Shown piece by piece: positions 1 through 10,081 of a stretch of 64,000 nt of DNA. The number at the start of each line of letters is the position of its first letter. The stretch's first letter is position 1. The notes beneath the pieces were generated by a model. It was not told where the DNA came from. It did no database searches and was given only the letters and a program-made list of their open reading frames with translations. The DNA comes from Trichobilharzia regenti (Eukaryota > Platyhelminthes > Trematoda > Strigeidida > Schistosomatidae): assembly GCA_944472135.2 (NCBI GenBank), contig OX235263.1, positions 30,309,379 through 30,373,378 of the forward strand, read 5' to 3'. The position numbers were made by a program, and so were the translations under genes.

Positions 1-358
1 CATTTATGATACCCAGTTGTTTCACTTCATTTCTATCCTCATCTATTTTAGACTTCAATGAAACCAGTGAATTATTTGATGAATGTTGACCTTGAGGATG
101 TTGTTGTTGTAAATGCTTACTTATAGAACTGGTTGATTTTGAAGTGGTCATTTTTTTATATCCAGAATTTTTATGCGTTAAACCACTGCTCAGGTTTAAA
201 TCAAAAGATTTTCTTTTGTTTATCTCATTTTTGGAGATATTTCTTCTTCTGCCTCTCGTATTATTATTATTATTACTATCATCATTAATTGCTTTATCTT
301 CTGCAGTGTCTTGTTCATCTCCTGATTTTCCGTAAATACTCACCTTTTCATAACTGAT
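1..358 (-). CDS. UNC79: UNC79 coding exon 17 of window (runs off the left edge)
   Basis: Acceptor ATACAG at 359-364, then an open frame of 119 codons to the window edge. It starts ISYEKVSIYGKSGDEQDTAE, continues through RGRRRNISKNEINKRKSFDL and ends with polar Gln/His/Ser-rich sequence. KRKSFDL resembles the vertebrate FKQKSLDIG motif in the region after NTLNAQYHSC. An in-frame GTGAGT at 338-343 could act as a donor and would shorten the exon to 15 nt, so the right-hand limit is certain but the full exon use is inferred. Confidence 0.72.
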   Translation of the reverse strand, partial: MSYEKVSIYGKSGDEQDTAEDKAINDDSNNNNNTRGRRRNISKNEINKRKSFDLNLSSGLTHKNSGYKKMTTSKSTSSISKHLQQQHPQGQHSSNNSLVSLKSKIDEDRNEVKQLGIIN

Positions 359-658
359 CTGTATACAGGGGGATCATGATAAAATCGAAAATATGATGGA
401 TGGATGGAATTACGAAATGAATGGAGATTTTATAAAATAAATCCATAAAGTTGAAATAAAATCGCGGAATTAGGCAAAACTTAACAAAAACTAAGGCTAC
501 TTATCTGAATTATCCTGCAAATCCTGTTTTCACTCCTTCTTCTTTAACTATCATCATCATCACCTTTGAATTACACACAGAGCTATTTAGCAAATACTCC
601 TAACAATGACTGGTTATGAATAAAGCAAGAACAACAATTTTTATAGAATAAAATTGTA

Positions 659-1323
659 CAATCATTTATTTCGTTGACTTCTCATTAGCTCAGATGCTTA
701 CAGCCCAAAGTCATTAAATATATCTACAGAAACAATTTTAACATACTTGCATAGAGTTCGTTTTAAACATAAAATCAACTGTGTATGCAAATTTACATGT
801 ATCTGCGGGATCAGTTACATTGGAAGAACAGAAAAAAGGGCATATCTCCGATTTTCTGAACGTGTACCAAAAAGCCTATGTCTCAAGGGAACAAATGTTT
901 TCAACAGTGCTATCGCTAGGCATCTCTTTGACACGGGTCATGAGGCGGGCGTCACAAGTTTGTTCAAAATTATCCGCAGACATAAGAGTTCAGTTCTCCT
1001 TTAGTTTATCGAAGCAGTCTTCATCAAGAGTTTGAAACCCGATTTATGCTCTCAGAAAGAAGCGGTTATCAGTTTTTCTTTGCCCTAGTAACTGGATGTT
1101 TGCATCGTCTCTTTCATCTGATTACGTAACGTCGAAAGATTCGATTGTGTATGATTACTATTGTTTGGGATAAAATTATTATGACTATTAGCATTACATG
1201 CATATACTGCATATTTCTTTAAAATGAACTATGTGCAAGTATGTTAAAACTGTTTCCTAAGATATACTTAATAATGTCTTTGGACTATAAGCAGCCGATG
1301 AGAAGTCAGCGAAATAAATGACA
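659..1323 (+). mobile_element. PLE copy A: GIY-YIG fragment between inverted repeats
   Basis: A fragment of a Penelope-like element. Imperfect inverted repeats of about 105 bp (659-768 and 1219-1323) bracket the remains of the GIY-YIG nuclease end of the ORF. The arms share blocks such as TTTAACATACTTGCA and GACTTCTCAT. The reverse transcriptase part is missing. Similar inverted termini occur on other PLE copies in this window. Confidence 0.72.
747..1089 (+). pseudogene. PLE GIY-YIG endonuclease C-terminal fragment
   Basis: The frame reads VCKFTCICGISYIGRTEKRA, the GIY-YIG signature of PLE proteins, then SAIARHLFDTGHEAGV and SLFKIIRRHKSS. A stop follows at about 1002. After a frame change the conserved C-terminus resumes as FIEAVFIKSLKPDLCSQKEA. 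A stop plus a frameshift make it a pseudogene. Confidence 0.8.
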
Positions 1324-1371
1324 GTACACATTTATAAAGTTATATTTGTAAAATCTCAGCGAAATTGAAAT

Positions 1372-1429
1372 GATTAATTCCAACGTTTCGTTCGGCAATC
1401 TGGTCCGAACTTCTTCGGGAAAATTAATC
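1372..1429 (-). ncRNA. Hammerhead-like ribozyme fold in PLE terminus
   Basis: On the minus strand GATTAATT..CC pairs with GGAATTAATC (stem I, 10 bp with a TT bulge). A CGAAGA core element follows, then stem II GTTCGG/CCGAAC with a 9-nt loop, then GAAAC and a short ACGT helix before the expected cut site. PLE termini are known to carry hammerhead motifs. The canonical core would be CUGANGA, and here the U is replaced or missing and an extra A precedes stem II, so activity is doubtful. Confidence 0.55.
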
Positions 1430-1639
1430 GAAATTAACATAACAAAGGTTTTGATAGCGTTACTAGAAGACGGAGACTATCTGAAAAATGTGATGTATTA
1501 GCGCTATACATTTCGAACAATCTGATCACACATTTACTTGTCAAGTCAATATATATAGAAAGGTTAAATTAAACAAAGTGAGAGAAAACGGAATTAAGAA
1601 TAATTAACACAAACGTTTGGTAATCCAATCAAATAAGGA

Positions 1640-2915
1640 TTACCAAGGTAGGTTAAGAGTAATGACAAACTGTTTTTGAATACACAAGGGGGGCTTAAGT
1701 CTATGAATAGCTATAGCCTCAGCGTATTTCAGTAAACGCCCTTGACCGTTTTTATAGATGACCTTAAAGGCTGAGTTAACATCAATCTTATGGTTCATCT
1801 CGATTAGATGTTTAGCTATAGACGAATTTGGTAGTCTGCCACCTGCATCTATTAGCTTGTCACAATTCATCTGTTTTTCTAACCATTTTGGGATATGCTC
1901 TCCCACCCTCACGTGCAAAGCGCGATTACTCCTCCCTATGTATGTATGTCCACACACACACGAAAATTGGTAAATTGTATGGGATGTGATATAATCACTT
2001 GTGCACTTTTGGGGTTTACAGTGAAGCATATTTTTGGCTTTTTCCACAATTACAAGCTGGGCTGCATAGTAGGTCCTACGGATGATTGAATTCAACCTTT
2101 GTCTCACAATCCTACTGTTTATTTCCCCGTTATATGGTAATTTGATAAAAACCTTTTTCTTAGGGACGGTATGGATTGTAGGTTTAGAGGCTAGTTGACT
2201 TCTACACCTGTTTAAAAATTTCAAAGGATATCCGTTTTCAACAAGAGTATCCATTAATATTTCGTTTTCTCTGTCCATAACATCAGCCGTGCAAATACGC
2301 TGAATCCTCTTGAATAGGCACTTCACCAAGCCCCTCTTATACTGTAATGGACAGAAGCTGTGAAAATTAAGGTATTGCCCTGTCCAAGTGGGCTTTCTGT
2401 AGATAGACCGTCTTATTGAGCCATCATCTCTTCGACTCAGAAGTATGTCTAAAAATGCTAGCTGGTTGCGACTTTCTTCCTCACATGTAAGACTAATATG
2501 ATTTTGTACAGAGTTAAGTCTGTCTAATAGGCGACTCGCATCTTCATGATCGTCACATATCAAAATGATATCATCTACATATCTCCTATAAAAGGGCAAT
2601 TTTGAAATTAAATCAAGGGATAAGTTTTCAACATAAGACATATACACGTCCGCTAACAAAGGTCCTAATGGACTCCCCATAGCAACGCCATCCACTTGTC
2701 GAAAATGTTCGCCTTCAAACGTGAAATGGACGTTGTCAGTACATAATAATAATAAATCTTTCAAATAAGTTAAAGGGAAAGGGAATGAAAAACAACTAGA
2801 AGAAATATAGTCACAAAGAATATCAACAGTCTTAATGAATTGTACATTAGTAAACAAAGAATTAACATCAAATGAATACATTTTCCTATCTTTTATGTTC
2901 ATAGCTAATAGATTC
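1640..2915 (-). CDS. PLE reverse transcriptase plus GIY-YIG endonuclease, N-terminally truncated
   Basis: Open for about 425 codons. In order: motif A-type segment SFDVNSLFTNV (about residues 21-31), QVDGVAMGSPLGPLLADVYM (about 80-100), the catalytic YRRYVDDIILI (about 115-125), a linker, then YQFSCVCGHTYIGRSNRALH (the GIY-YIG domain, about 320-340) and the C-terminal EAIAIHRLKPPLCIQKQFV. In the family this protein copies element RNA and cuts target DNA. The N-terminal third usual for PLE proteins is absent, because the inverted duplication starts at 2915, so the copy is not expected to be autonomous. The reading frame is still intact, which suggests recent insertion. Confidence 0.85.
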
Positions 2916-2916
2916 A

Positions 2917-3120
2917 GGTGGCAGACTACCAAATTCGTCTATAGGTAAACATCTAATCGAGATGAACCATAAGATTGATGTTAACTCAGCCTTTAAGGTC
3001 ATCTATAAAAACGGTCAAGGGCGTTTACTGAAATACGCTGAGGCTATAGCTATTCATAGACTTAAGCCCCCCTTGTGTATTCAAAAACAGTTCGTCATTA
3101 CTCTTAACCTACCTTGGTAA
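2917..3120 (+). pseudogene. Inverted duplicate of the PLE C-terminus
   Basis: Plus-strand frame reading GRLPNSSIGKHLIEMNHKID, NSAFKVIYKN and PPLCIQKQFVITLNLPW before a stop. It is the mirror copy of the end of the ORF on the other strand at 1640-1845 and lies inside the 397-bp inverted repeat. It is a fragment only. Confidence 0.85.
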
Positions 3121-3725
3121 TCCTTATTTGATTGGATTACCAAACGTTTGTGTTAATTATTCTTAATTCCGTTTTCTCCCACTTTGTTTAATTTAACCTT
3201 TCTATATATATTGACTTGACAAGTAAATGTGTGATCAGATTGTTCGAAATGTATAGCGCTAATACATCACATTTTTCAGATAGTCTCCGTCTTCTAATAA
3301 CGCTATCAAAATTTATAAAAGGGACTATGTGTTTTAAATAACAAAGGTTTATATATAAAGGGACACCTCTTGTTTTTTTAAATTTTGTCCAATCATGAGT
3401 CATGCAACAGTTATCAATATGTATAATAAATAATTAAATATGAATCAATAGGTATACTAAACAAAACAAAACAAAAATTGTATGAACTATGATCAAAAAC
3501 GTTTTTGACCTCAGACTTTTAAAAATTTTGTCTACTTTTGTTAAAATATATGTGTATATGCAGTATATGCAGGATACAATGGTGTGTGTGTGTATGTGTG
3601 GGTGGGTGGATCAGTCATAAAACATTTGCCATTCTCATATGAGCTGGGATCAAGATTTGACCGGATAGTTACAAAATAATTGACATTTTTATAAATTTTT
3701 ACGAGTTGATCACGGATTGATATCG

Positions 3726-3830
3726 GCGTACTGCCGATGATTCCCAAACTAGGATGAAACAGCAGCTGTCCAGTACTCCCTGGTTTTCAATGGTTCTCTA
3801 ACTGATATCAATCCGTGATCAACTCGTAAA
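3726..3830 (+). repeat. Hammerhead SINE (Sm-alpha-like), 3' part only
   Basis: Begins at GGCGTACTGCCGATGATTCC and runs through AGGATGAAAC and CTGTCCAGTACTCCC to the SINE end (GGTTCTCTAACTGATATCA). The tRNA-like head is missing. The hammerhead part (3726-3780) has stem I GTACTG/CAGTAC, core CCGATGA (one base from canonical), a weakened stem II and stem III ACAG/CTGT with a 3-nt loop before GTC. Confidence 0.7.
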
Positions 3831-4357
3831 ACATAACTAATCCTTACAAACCAAACTATAGAAAATTTTTATAAATATAATTTAATTCTTATAGATTTGT
3901 TATTCTCTCCATAAGAAGACGTAGACAACCGGGAATTTGACCAAGTGTGACTACTTGTTCATTCATATCAAATTTTATTTTATTTATTAGTCAGGATTTG
4001 CCATGCATCAGCTAACATCACACTTTCACGTCTGTTTAAAATGTTGGGATTCACCCATATATGTAGGGCTTCTGCAGTCAGTCTTTCTTGATATGAACCA
4101 AAACCTTTCTGTAAAACCTTAGTCTGAGGTCAAAAAACTTTTTGATCATAGTTCATACAATTTTTGTTTTGTTTTGTTCAGTATACCTATTGATTCATAT
4201 TTAAAAAATAAGAGATGTACTTTTATATAAACATACAATTCTATCTATTTATTTATTTATTATACATATTGATAACTGTTGCATGACTCATGATTGGACA
4301 AAATTTAAAAAAACAAGAGGTGTCCCTTTATATATAAACCTTTGTTATGTTAATTTC

Positions 4358-4415
4358 GATTAATTTTCCCGAAGAAGTTCGGACTAGATTGCCGAACGAA
4401 ACGTTGGAACTAATC
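4358..4415 (+). ncRNA. Hammerhead-like ribozyme fold, mirror copy in the other PLE terminus
   Basis: Inverted copy of the fold at 1372-1429. It has the same CGAAGA, GTTCGG/CCGAAC and GAAACG order. Two base differences from the mirror copy are visible (GACTAG for GACCAG in the loop and GAACTAATC for GAATTAATC in stem I), both leaving stem II intact. Confidence 0.52.
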
Positions 4416-4867
4416 ATTTCAATTTCGCTGAGATTTTACAAATATAACTTTATAAATGTCTACTTCTCACTCAGCGCTCAATTATTTTGCAACTATCCGG
4501 TCAAATCTTGATCACAGTTCGTATGAATAAATGATAGTACCATTATATTCTACTAAATCTGTTGTTCTCGCTTTATTCAAATTAATAAATGGGATTAAAT
4601 GTAAGAAATGACTGGATAGCAGTCGATCAAGAATCAACAGTAAACAAGAGTTGAAAGCCTAAACAATTACAGTGGTAATGATATAACTTATAAGAGACAG
4701 TAATTTTGCCAGTCCATACACAAAAATCCACCATCGTTGAATTTCACTATGATTACAGGGAATAATTTTCATTTGAAGACATTTAAAAAGTTTAACATTC
4801 TTTGAAAAAGAATTCGAAGTATTGGTGACAGGCATATGCAAAAGATTTCGCTGTTTGATAAATACAT

Positions 4868-4982
4868 GGAAGATTTCATCATGAGCTGACATCATTTAGA
4901 GAACCATTGGAAAACCTGTGAGTATTAGACAGTTGTTTTGTCCTAGTTTGGGACTCTTCATCAGTACGCACCCACCTGGGTT
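4868..4982 (-). repeat. Hammerhead SINE (Sm-alpha-like), 3' part
   Basis: Minus-strand copy with GTGCGTACTGATGAAGAGTC, AAACTAGGAC and then AAAACAACTGTC, ending in AGCTCATGATGAAATC. Head boxes are missing. The conserved GAAA of the hammerhead has become AAAA, so the ribozyme is presumably dead. Confidence 0.7.
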
Positions 4983-5131
4983 TGATAAATAAGTGACTAT
5001 TTTATTCTACACGAACCTTCTCTTAGTTTGATAGTCTAATCTACGTATTGTATGGATAAAATGCGTAACTATGGCTTATTTGTAAGCAAGATATAAGTAG
5101 ATGTACTTTTTTTATAGCTTAGAAGTTGTAT

Positions 5132-5467
5132 TGTAGCAACAGAAGACAAGGGCCAAGAAACAGATAGTTTATCAAGGAAACGAACACCTATTCATATATT
5201 TTCATGTACATTATTACAGCTTATTCAAGCAAACAAATAAAGTCTTCTGATTGGTTGTTTCTCCCAGAAAGTTGATCTTGCATCTCTTTGTGACTGTTTC
5301 TTGAATGTCAGATCATCTATATGTTAACTATATCTGCCTACGCCAGGTCTGCTGTGACTGGTTGTTGAATCAGTCTTGTTCATATTTTCGCACGACCAAT
5401 ATTTGCGACACAAACATTGACGTAAATAATTGTCTACCGATTCGGCTAGCAGCCTGCTCTCACCACA
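5132..5467 (-). mobile_element. Solo LTR with 4-bp target duplication
   Basis: On the minus strand it starts TGTGGTGAGAGCAGGCTGCT and ends GTCTTCTGTTGCTACA, a TG...CA boundary. GTAT flanks it on the plus strand at 5128-5131 and 5468-5471, the target-site duplication. It is 336 bp with no coding region. A second copy lies at 40702-41008. Probably a Ty3/gypsy-type LTR left after recombination. Confidence 0.75.
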
Positions 5468-5471
5468 GTAT

Positions 5472-6040
5472 TACGTATCAGTTAAAGTGATCCGAATCAA
5501 TGATAATTGATATTACATTCACATAAATATACAACAAAAGTTATCCTGTATCCCTTTGTAAATATGAAGCCTTCATTTATGCTAAGAGTAGCTGCGGTAG
5601 TTCATGAAATAGTCAAACACTTTCAAAAAATGACTCACTTATATAAGTGCTAGCATGTACACCAAAAATATATAGTGTTTTGCTTTTTTGACTATCATAG
5701 TGTTACACCCTATGCAGTTATCAGTTGTCAAGTTGAAACGAACTATCTAAAAATTTTAAATTTTAAAATCCAAATATTTAAAATTTCTAGAGCTATTATT
5801 AGGGAAAATAACTTTTTTTCTTCAAGATGTTATTCTTAGTGAAAGTAAAAGAAAGCTAGCTGTAAAGTTAAACTTCGTATGGTTGAAGTGAATTCATGAA
5901 AATTGGCATTTCTTCGCATAACTCCTGAAATATGTGTTAATGTTCTGATTAGTAATAAACTCATTTGTCGCTCTGTAAGATTATCAACACATTGTGAAGA
6001 ATATCACCATCCGGTATTATTTATTTGGAAGCAATCGACA
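5472..6040. other. Intron, no feature recognised
   Basis: AT-rich sequence without an open frame I can assign and without similarity to other repeats in the window. Confidence 0.6.
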
Positions 6041-7128
6041 GACACATGTCAAGTGATCCACAACGGAAAACTCAGCGAGGCGTTTGGAATAAACACAGGA
6101 GTCAGACAAGGCTGTCTGCCTATTATCACCAATGATATTCCTAATTGTGCTGGACTGGATTATGCGTCAAACAGTGGGAAACGAGAAGACACGGATATCC
6201 TGGACCGACGTGAAGAACCTAGAAGACCTGGATTTCGCGCGTGGATGATTTATGTTTGATGTCACACACAATCTAAGACTTACAAGCGAAAACCGACAAA
6301 CTGGTCGAAGAAGCAGCCGGCGAAGACAGGACTCCAAGTGAACATAGACAAGACGGAGGTTATGAAAATAACCAACCAACAACAACAACAGCACCAACAT
6401 CCAGCGCCAATCACCATCAACGGGAGGGATTTGAAAGAGGTTACTTCATTCATTCACTTATCTAGGGAGCACTGTCTCAACTACAAGCAGTCGCAACGGA
6501 CGTGTATGTCAAATAGAGTGAGAATCGGGAAGGCGAGAAGCACATTCATCAACCTGAAACCAATCTGGAAATCTTCGTCACTCAGCCAGCATCAACAACA
6601 AAATCCAGTCGGATTTTCCATACAAACAACGTCAAGTCAGTCAGTTCTTCTATACGGATCAGAAACTTGGCGGGTGGGTCACAAAGAATATTTCCAATAG
6701 CCTGTTGCAGACCTTCATCAACCAGCAACTGTCTTCTATGGCTCTATAATGAAGATCAGATGGCCGGGCCGGAAAGAGTCATCAACAAGAAACTATGCGC
6801 ACAAACAAACAAAACAAGAACCAATCGCAAACCAAAAAATATGTAGGAGAAAGTGGAGATGGATGGATTGGACACTCGCCGAAGAGGCCACTGGGTGACA
6901 TCGCGCGCGCGTCAGGCCATTGCTCCAGTGGAACCAGGCCAAAAGGGAAGCGGCGAGTGGGACGTCAGTGCAAGGGTGGCATGGAGGAGATCGTGTGAAG
7001 AGGAGTTGAAAGAGTATGGACTAACATGGATGGAGGTGAAAAGTACAGCAGAAGGAAGACAGAAGTGGCAAATGGAGATGGGCAATTGAAGCCCTATGTT
7101 CCACTAGGAACCCAAGGGAGCAACAACA
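6041..7128 (+). mobile_element. RTE (SR2-like) retrotransposon, 5'-truncated 3' fragment
   Basis: Starts at the reverse transcriptase stretch CQVIHNGKLSEAFGINTGVR, followed by a deletion and frameshifts. It continues through LLYGSETWRV, the C-terminal WRRSCEEELKEYGLTWM segment and the 3' tail CCCTATGTTCCACTAGGAAC. Several stops and frame changes. The same segments occur at 46560-48075 on the other strand. Confidence 0.8.
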
Positions 7129-7262
7129 ATCGACAGGAAGCCCTGGGCTTGGGTTTCATGCTTGTTGTCAGTGATCATCAAGGTGTATCTTCAAATTCGA
7201 AGGAACTAATGTCCCATCAGAAGTTTCTGCCCAGATAGGAGACGTTAACACTGAGCTACTCA
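7129..7262 (-). repeat. tRNA-derived SINE, family 3
   Basis: Abuts the RTE tail. On the minus strand a box-A-like AGCTCAGTGTTAACGTCTCC is followed by body sequence ending in the family-specific CAAGCATGAAACCCAAGCCC. Related to the copies at 20.9-21.5 kb. The box B region is degenerate. Confidence 0.55.
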
Positions 7263-7417
7263 GGTTCCCAATTAATTCCCTATAGGGATGTAGTGGTTAC
7301 ATTGACTGGTTACACACTGCTTACCAATCAGTGTATGTTATTACCTTTTGGACAGTAAAGTATGATAGTAGGTAATGAAAAATTATTTTATTTGGTAATA
7401 CATCATAAATAACTTAC

Positions 7418-7677
7418 TTTTTTCACCCTTATTTCCCCAGGTGAATCATCAAGATCAGGTTGAGTTGAACCAAGATTATCTGCGTCATTTTCCATTCCTG
7501 TGGTGGAATTTGAATGAGACTTTTCATTTGACTCAGTTGATGATGGTAACAAATTTATGGTTACACCAGGCATGACCACTGTATCGTCATCATCATCGTG
7601 TTCTTCTTTAACCGGTGTAGCTGGTGGTGTTTCCGTTTCCACTATTGTATTGAAATCTGTGCTCACATTACTAGCCT
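7418..7677 (-). CDS. UNC79: UNC79 coding exon 16 of window (acidic linker)
   Basis: A 260-nt exon, AATAG acceptor and GTAAGT donor, phase 1 in and phase 0 out. It encodes EASNVSTDFNTIVETETPPA, then KEEHDDDDDTVVMPGVTINL, and ends PGEIRVKK. It is low-complexity and acidic with little recognisable homology. The assignment rests on orientation, splice sites, phase match to both neighbours and the loosely similar acidic linker at this place in the vertebrate protein. Confidence 0.75.
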
Positions 7678-8329
7678 CTATTAAAAGTGAAAAATTGCAG
7701 ATTAAATCTACATATTCATATGCGAAGAAATTTATTCCAGAGAAATGTTTAGTTAGTTAAATAATCAGTCTGTCAACTTTCAGGAGATTTGTAGCAAGTA
7801 ATTAAGGATTCTTTGAAGCATCACCAGCTTCACAGAGCAAAACACATTTTCACAAATCACTTGACTGTCTCTTAAAAAGTTTTTCAATATAAACCAGAAT
7901 CAAAAATAGCGATTCTGTTTTCACTTTTATTTACTTATTTTCATTGAATTTATTCTCACTAGCAGTTAAACATTTCAAGTATCTTAGTAATCTAGAGGAT
8001 GACAATTTAGTCCTTTACACTGTGGACACTGAGTTCGGATTTTAGGTGGAATGTCATTCACTGTGACACACTATTATTTAACAATAAGGCATAGACGAGA
8101 AGAAACACGAATGGAGGATAATACTATCAACTGCTAATTAAGAGTGTAAAAACTTCACTAAGTATATATTAACCGATGTTAAACTCTATTCAATAAGTAA
8201 CAAATAGCCTGTACGATACACCGTATTTTAGTTTACATAAAAGTTAGTTATTGATTAGTTTGTTACTGATTATCTTAGTAACCGTTTGATCATTATTGTC
8301 TTATCCAGTAAGTAATTTTAGTGTAGTTG
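7678..8329. other. Intron, no feature recognised
   Basis: AT-rich intronic sequence next to the exon acceptor; nothing further seen. Confidence 0.6.
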
Positions 8330-9062
8330 TGTTCTCTGAGCTGGATGGTTTTGTTGTGAAGCTTTTGTTGTCTTACCAGACAACATCCTCTGAACATACT
8401 TCAATTTGAGGTCAGTTTACTTCAAAACCACTGCACCAAAATCATCCAGGTGAGCTATAAATCTTCTCTATTATATTCACTGGATAGTGATAGAGCTTAC
8501 AGATCTTAAGAACAGAAACCCGACCGATAGCTGCTACCTTGACGTTGTGGTCGGGCTTGCATATCACAATTACCCAACAAGCAACACTGGCTGAAGCTAA
8601 TGTTCCTGCAGGTCCTACCATGCCAAGAAGGTTGTCAGGATAGCGATTAGACTAGAAGCAGTTACCGGCTTAGTGTAAGAATCTTTCTTACACTATGCTG
8701 GGGGTCTGAGGGCGAAGTCGTACTGCTGGGGAACAGGGGTGTAACAGCAGTAAGGTGTTTTCCTCAGATGACCGGCATTCCAGCTATGCTGTCTCTCCAC
8801 TCTGGAGAGAGGAGGTTAGAAAAGGTCGACCCTAAAAATTGTACATCCCGACTTACCCTACGGTGGTCCGTAACTGACGATAAGTTTACTAATACGGAAC
8901 CAATCCCAGAAACCAGTTCATACAGGCCGTGAGTGACCGGCCTCAAGCAGTTGTCTCCTAGGTTCTGCGGTTACGCAACACTAACCCTCTTTCTCTTTCA
9001 GGAAACCCAAGAATAAAACAACTCCTACGGTGTGGGCAGCCGGGAAGTAACAACCGCCCACA
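8330..9062. repeat. Unidentified moderately GC-rich repeat-like block
   Basis: Base composition is clearly less AT-rich than the flanks and no long open frame is present. It contains small hairpins, such as TTGTCTTACCAGACAA near 8370 and TGTAAGAA..TTCTTACA near 8675, and a self-complementary GTGTGGGC...GCCCACAC stem near 9030-9062. It may be the untranslated 5' region of an RTE-type element, but no ORF follows to prove it. Confidence 0.4.
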
Positions 9063-9849
9063 CACTTCCAAAAGTACACAAAGCTTTCCTGAGCATCACT
9101 CTCCTTTATTCACATCTAAGGACAGAAACTACAGTGAAATACTTCCCGGTGGAGTATTAGAAAATGGAAAAGTAATTACAGTAATTGCAGCCAAAAAAAG
9201 ATAAGTAGAAGTAACAAACATGAACTGAAAGTACTAGGTAGGCAGAGATAGTCGGTACCAGATGCTAACTAATCGTTTTGTGAAATAAATATGCTGACGG
9301 AGGAACAAGAAGCAGACTGTCGGAAATAACCATATTTTCTCGTTCTGGTGATTTTACAAAAAAATGTCAAGAAATGACTCGACATGCAGGGAAATCAAAG
9401 CTCTGGGATAATTAATATAAGTAACCATAATTTCAATATATATATTAACTTACACAATCAGTGATAAGTGAATAGGGGAAAAAACTAGGTCCAAGTAGCG
9501 TTGAAACTAGACAATTAGACTAAACCTCTAATAAGTGAGCTATCACACCTAGAGGCTAACCAGAGTATAATTTCTCTGTAAACATCGAGTTGTTATATGA
9601 ATGAGTGATGGGAGTGGTGGCTAGCCCTCCATTTAACAACAACACATAAGTTGGCCAACCAGGTCTTTCCACTTTCAGTCACCAACATATATGTTATTAT
9701 TGATCAAGTTTTCTGAAGCTATCTCAGGCAGTGGGACCGCCAGTGTTAAATAATTTTCAGGTGACTTAAATGTGGTTAATTCAACTAAAGCGTTACAGCA
9801 AGAGATAGCAATTATCAAGTATTGGTTTTGTAGGAATTTTGTTTGATTG
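9063..9849. other. Intron, no feature recognised
   Basis: No open frame or repeat similarity seen. Confidence 0.55.
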
Positions 9850-10081
9850 CATGGAGGATTTCATCGTGAATTGGCAGAAGTTAGAATTCAAGGACCATTG
9901 GATCGGGTCCCAGTGGCTCAATGGTCTACGAGCTCGCCTTGTAACCAGAAGGTCCTGGGTTCGAACCCCGGTGGGTGCGTACTGATGAAGAGTCCCAAAC
10001 TAGGACGAAACAGCTGTCCAGTACTCCCAGGTTCTCCAGTGGTTCTCTAAATGATGTCAGCTCATGATGAAATCCTCCATG
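9850..10081 (+). repeat. Hammerhead SINE (Sm-alpha-like), near full length
   Basis: tRNA-like head with box A TGGCTCAATGG (9914-9924) and box B GGTTCGAACCC (9958-9968), the internal RNA polymerase III promoter of the family, then the hammerhead region and a short 3' end. The element is framed by a 16-bp inverted pair, CATGGAGGATTTCATC (9850-9865) and its complement (10066-10081). The best-preserved copy in the window. Confidence 0.85.
9973..10028 (+). ncRNA. Hammerhead ribozyme fold of the SINE
   Basis: Stem I GTACTG/CAGTAC, extended by GGG/CCC across a small asymmetry. Core ATGAAGA where CTGANGA is expected. Stem II GTCC/GGAC, then GAA and stem III ACAG/CTGT. The scissile GTC lies immediately before CAGTAC. 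Only the first core base departs from consensus. In another register CTGATGA is intact but AGA is then inserted before stem II. Confidence 0.7.

Larger units (their letters stand above)
1329..4458 (-). mobile_element. PLE copy B: composite with nested inverted repeats
   Basis: A Penelope-like element whose main ORF is on the minus strand. Three inverted-repeat pairs are visible: 1329-1448 with 4339-4458 (120 bp each), 1449-1845 with 2915-3311 (397 bp each), and 3338-3518 with 4120-4348. The middle pair duplicates the last part of the ORF head-to-head, so the ORF starts abruptly just upstream of reverse transcriptase motif A. The outer arms each hold a hammerhead-like fold. A SINE fragment lies inside at 3726-3830. 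Confidence 0.85.
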
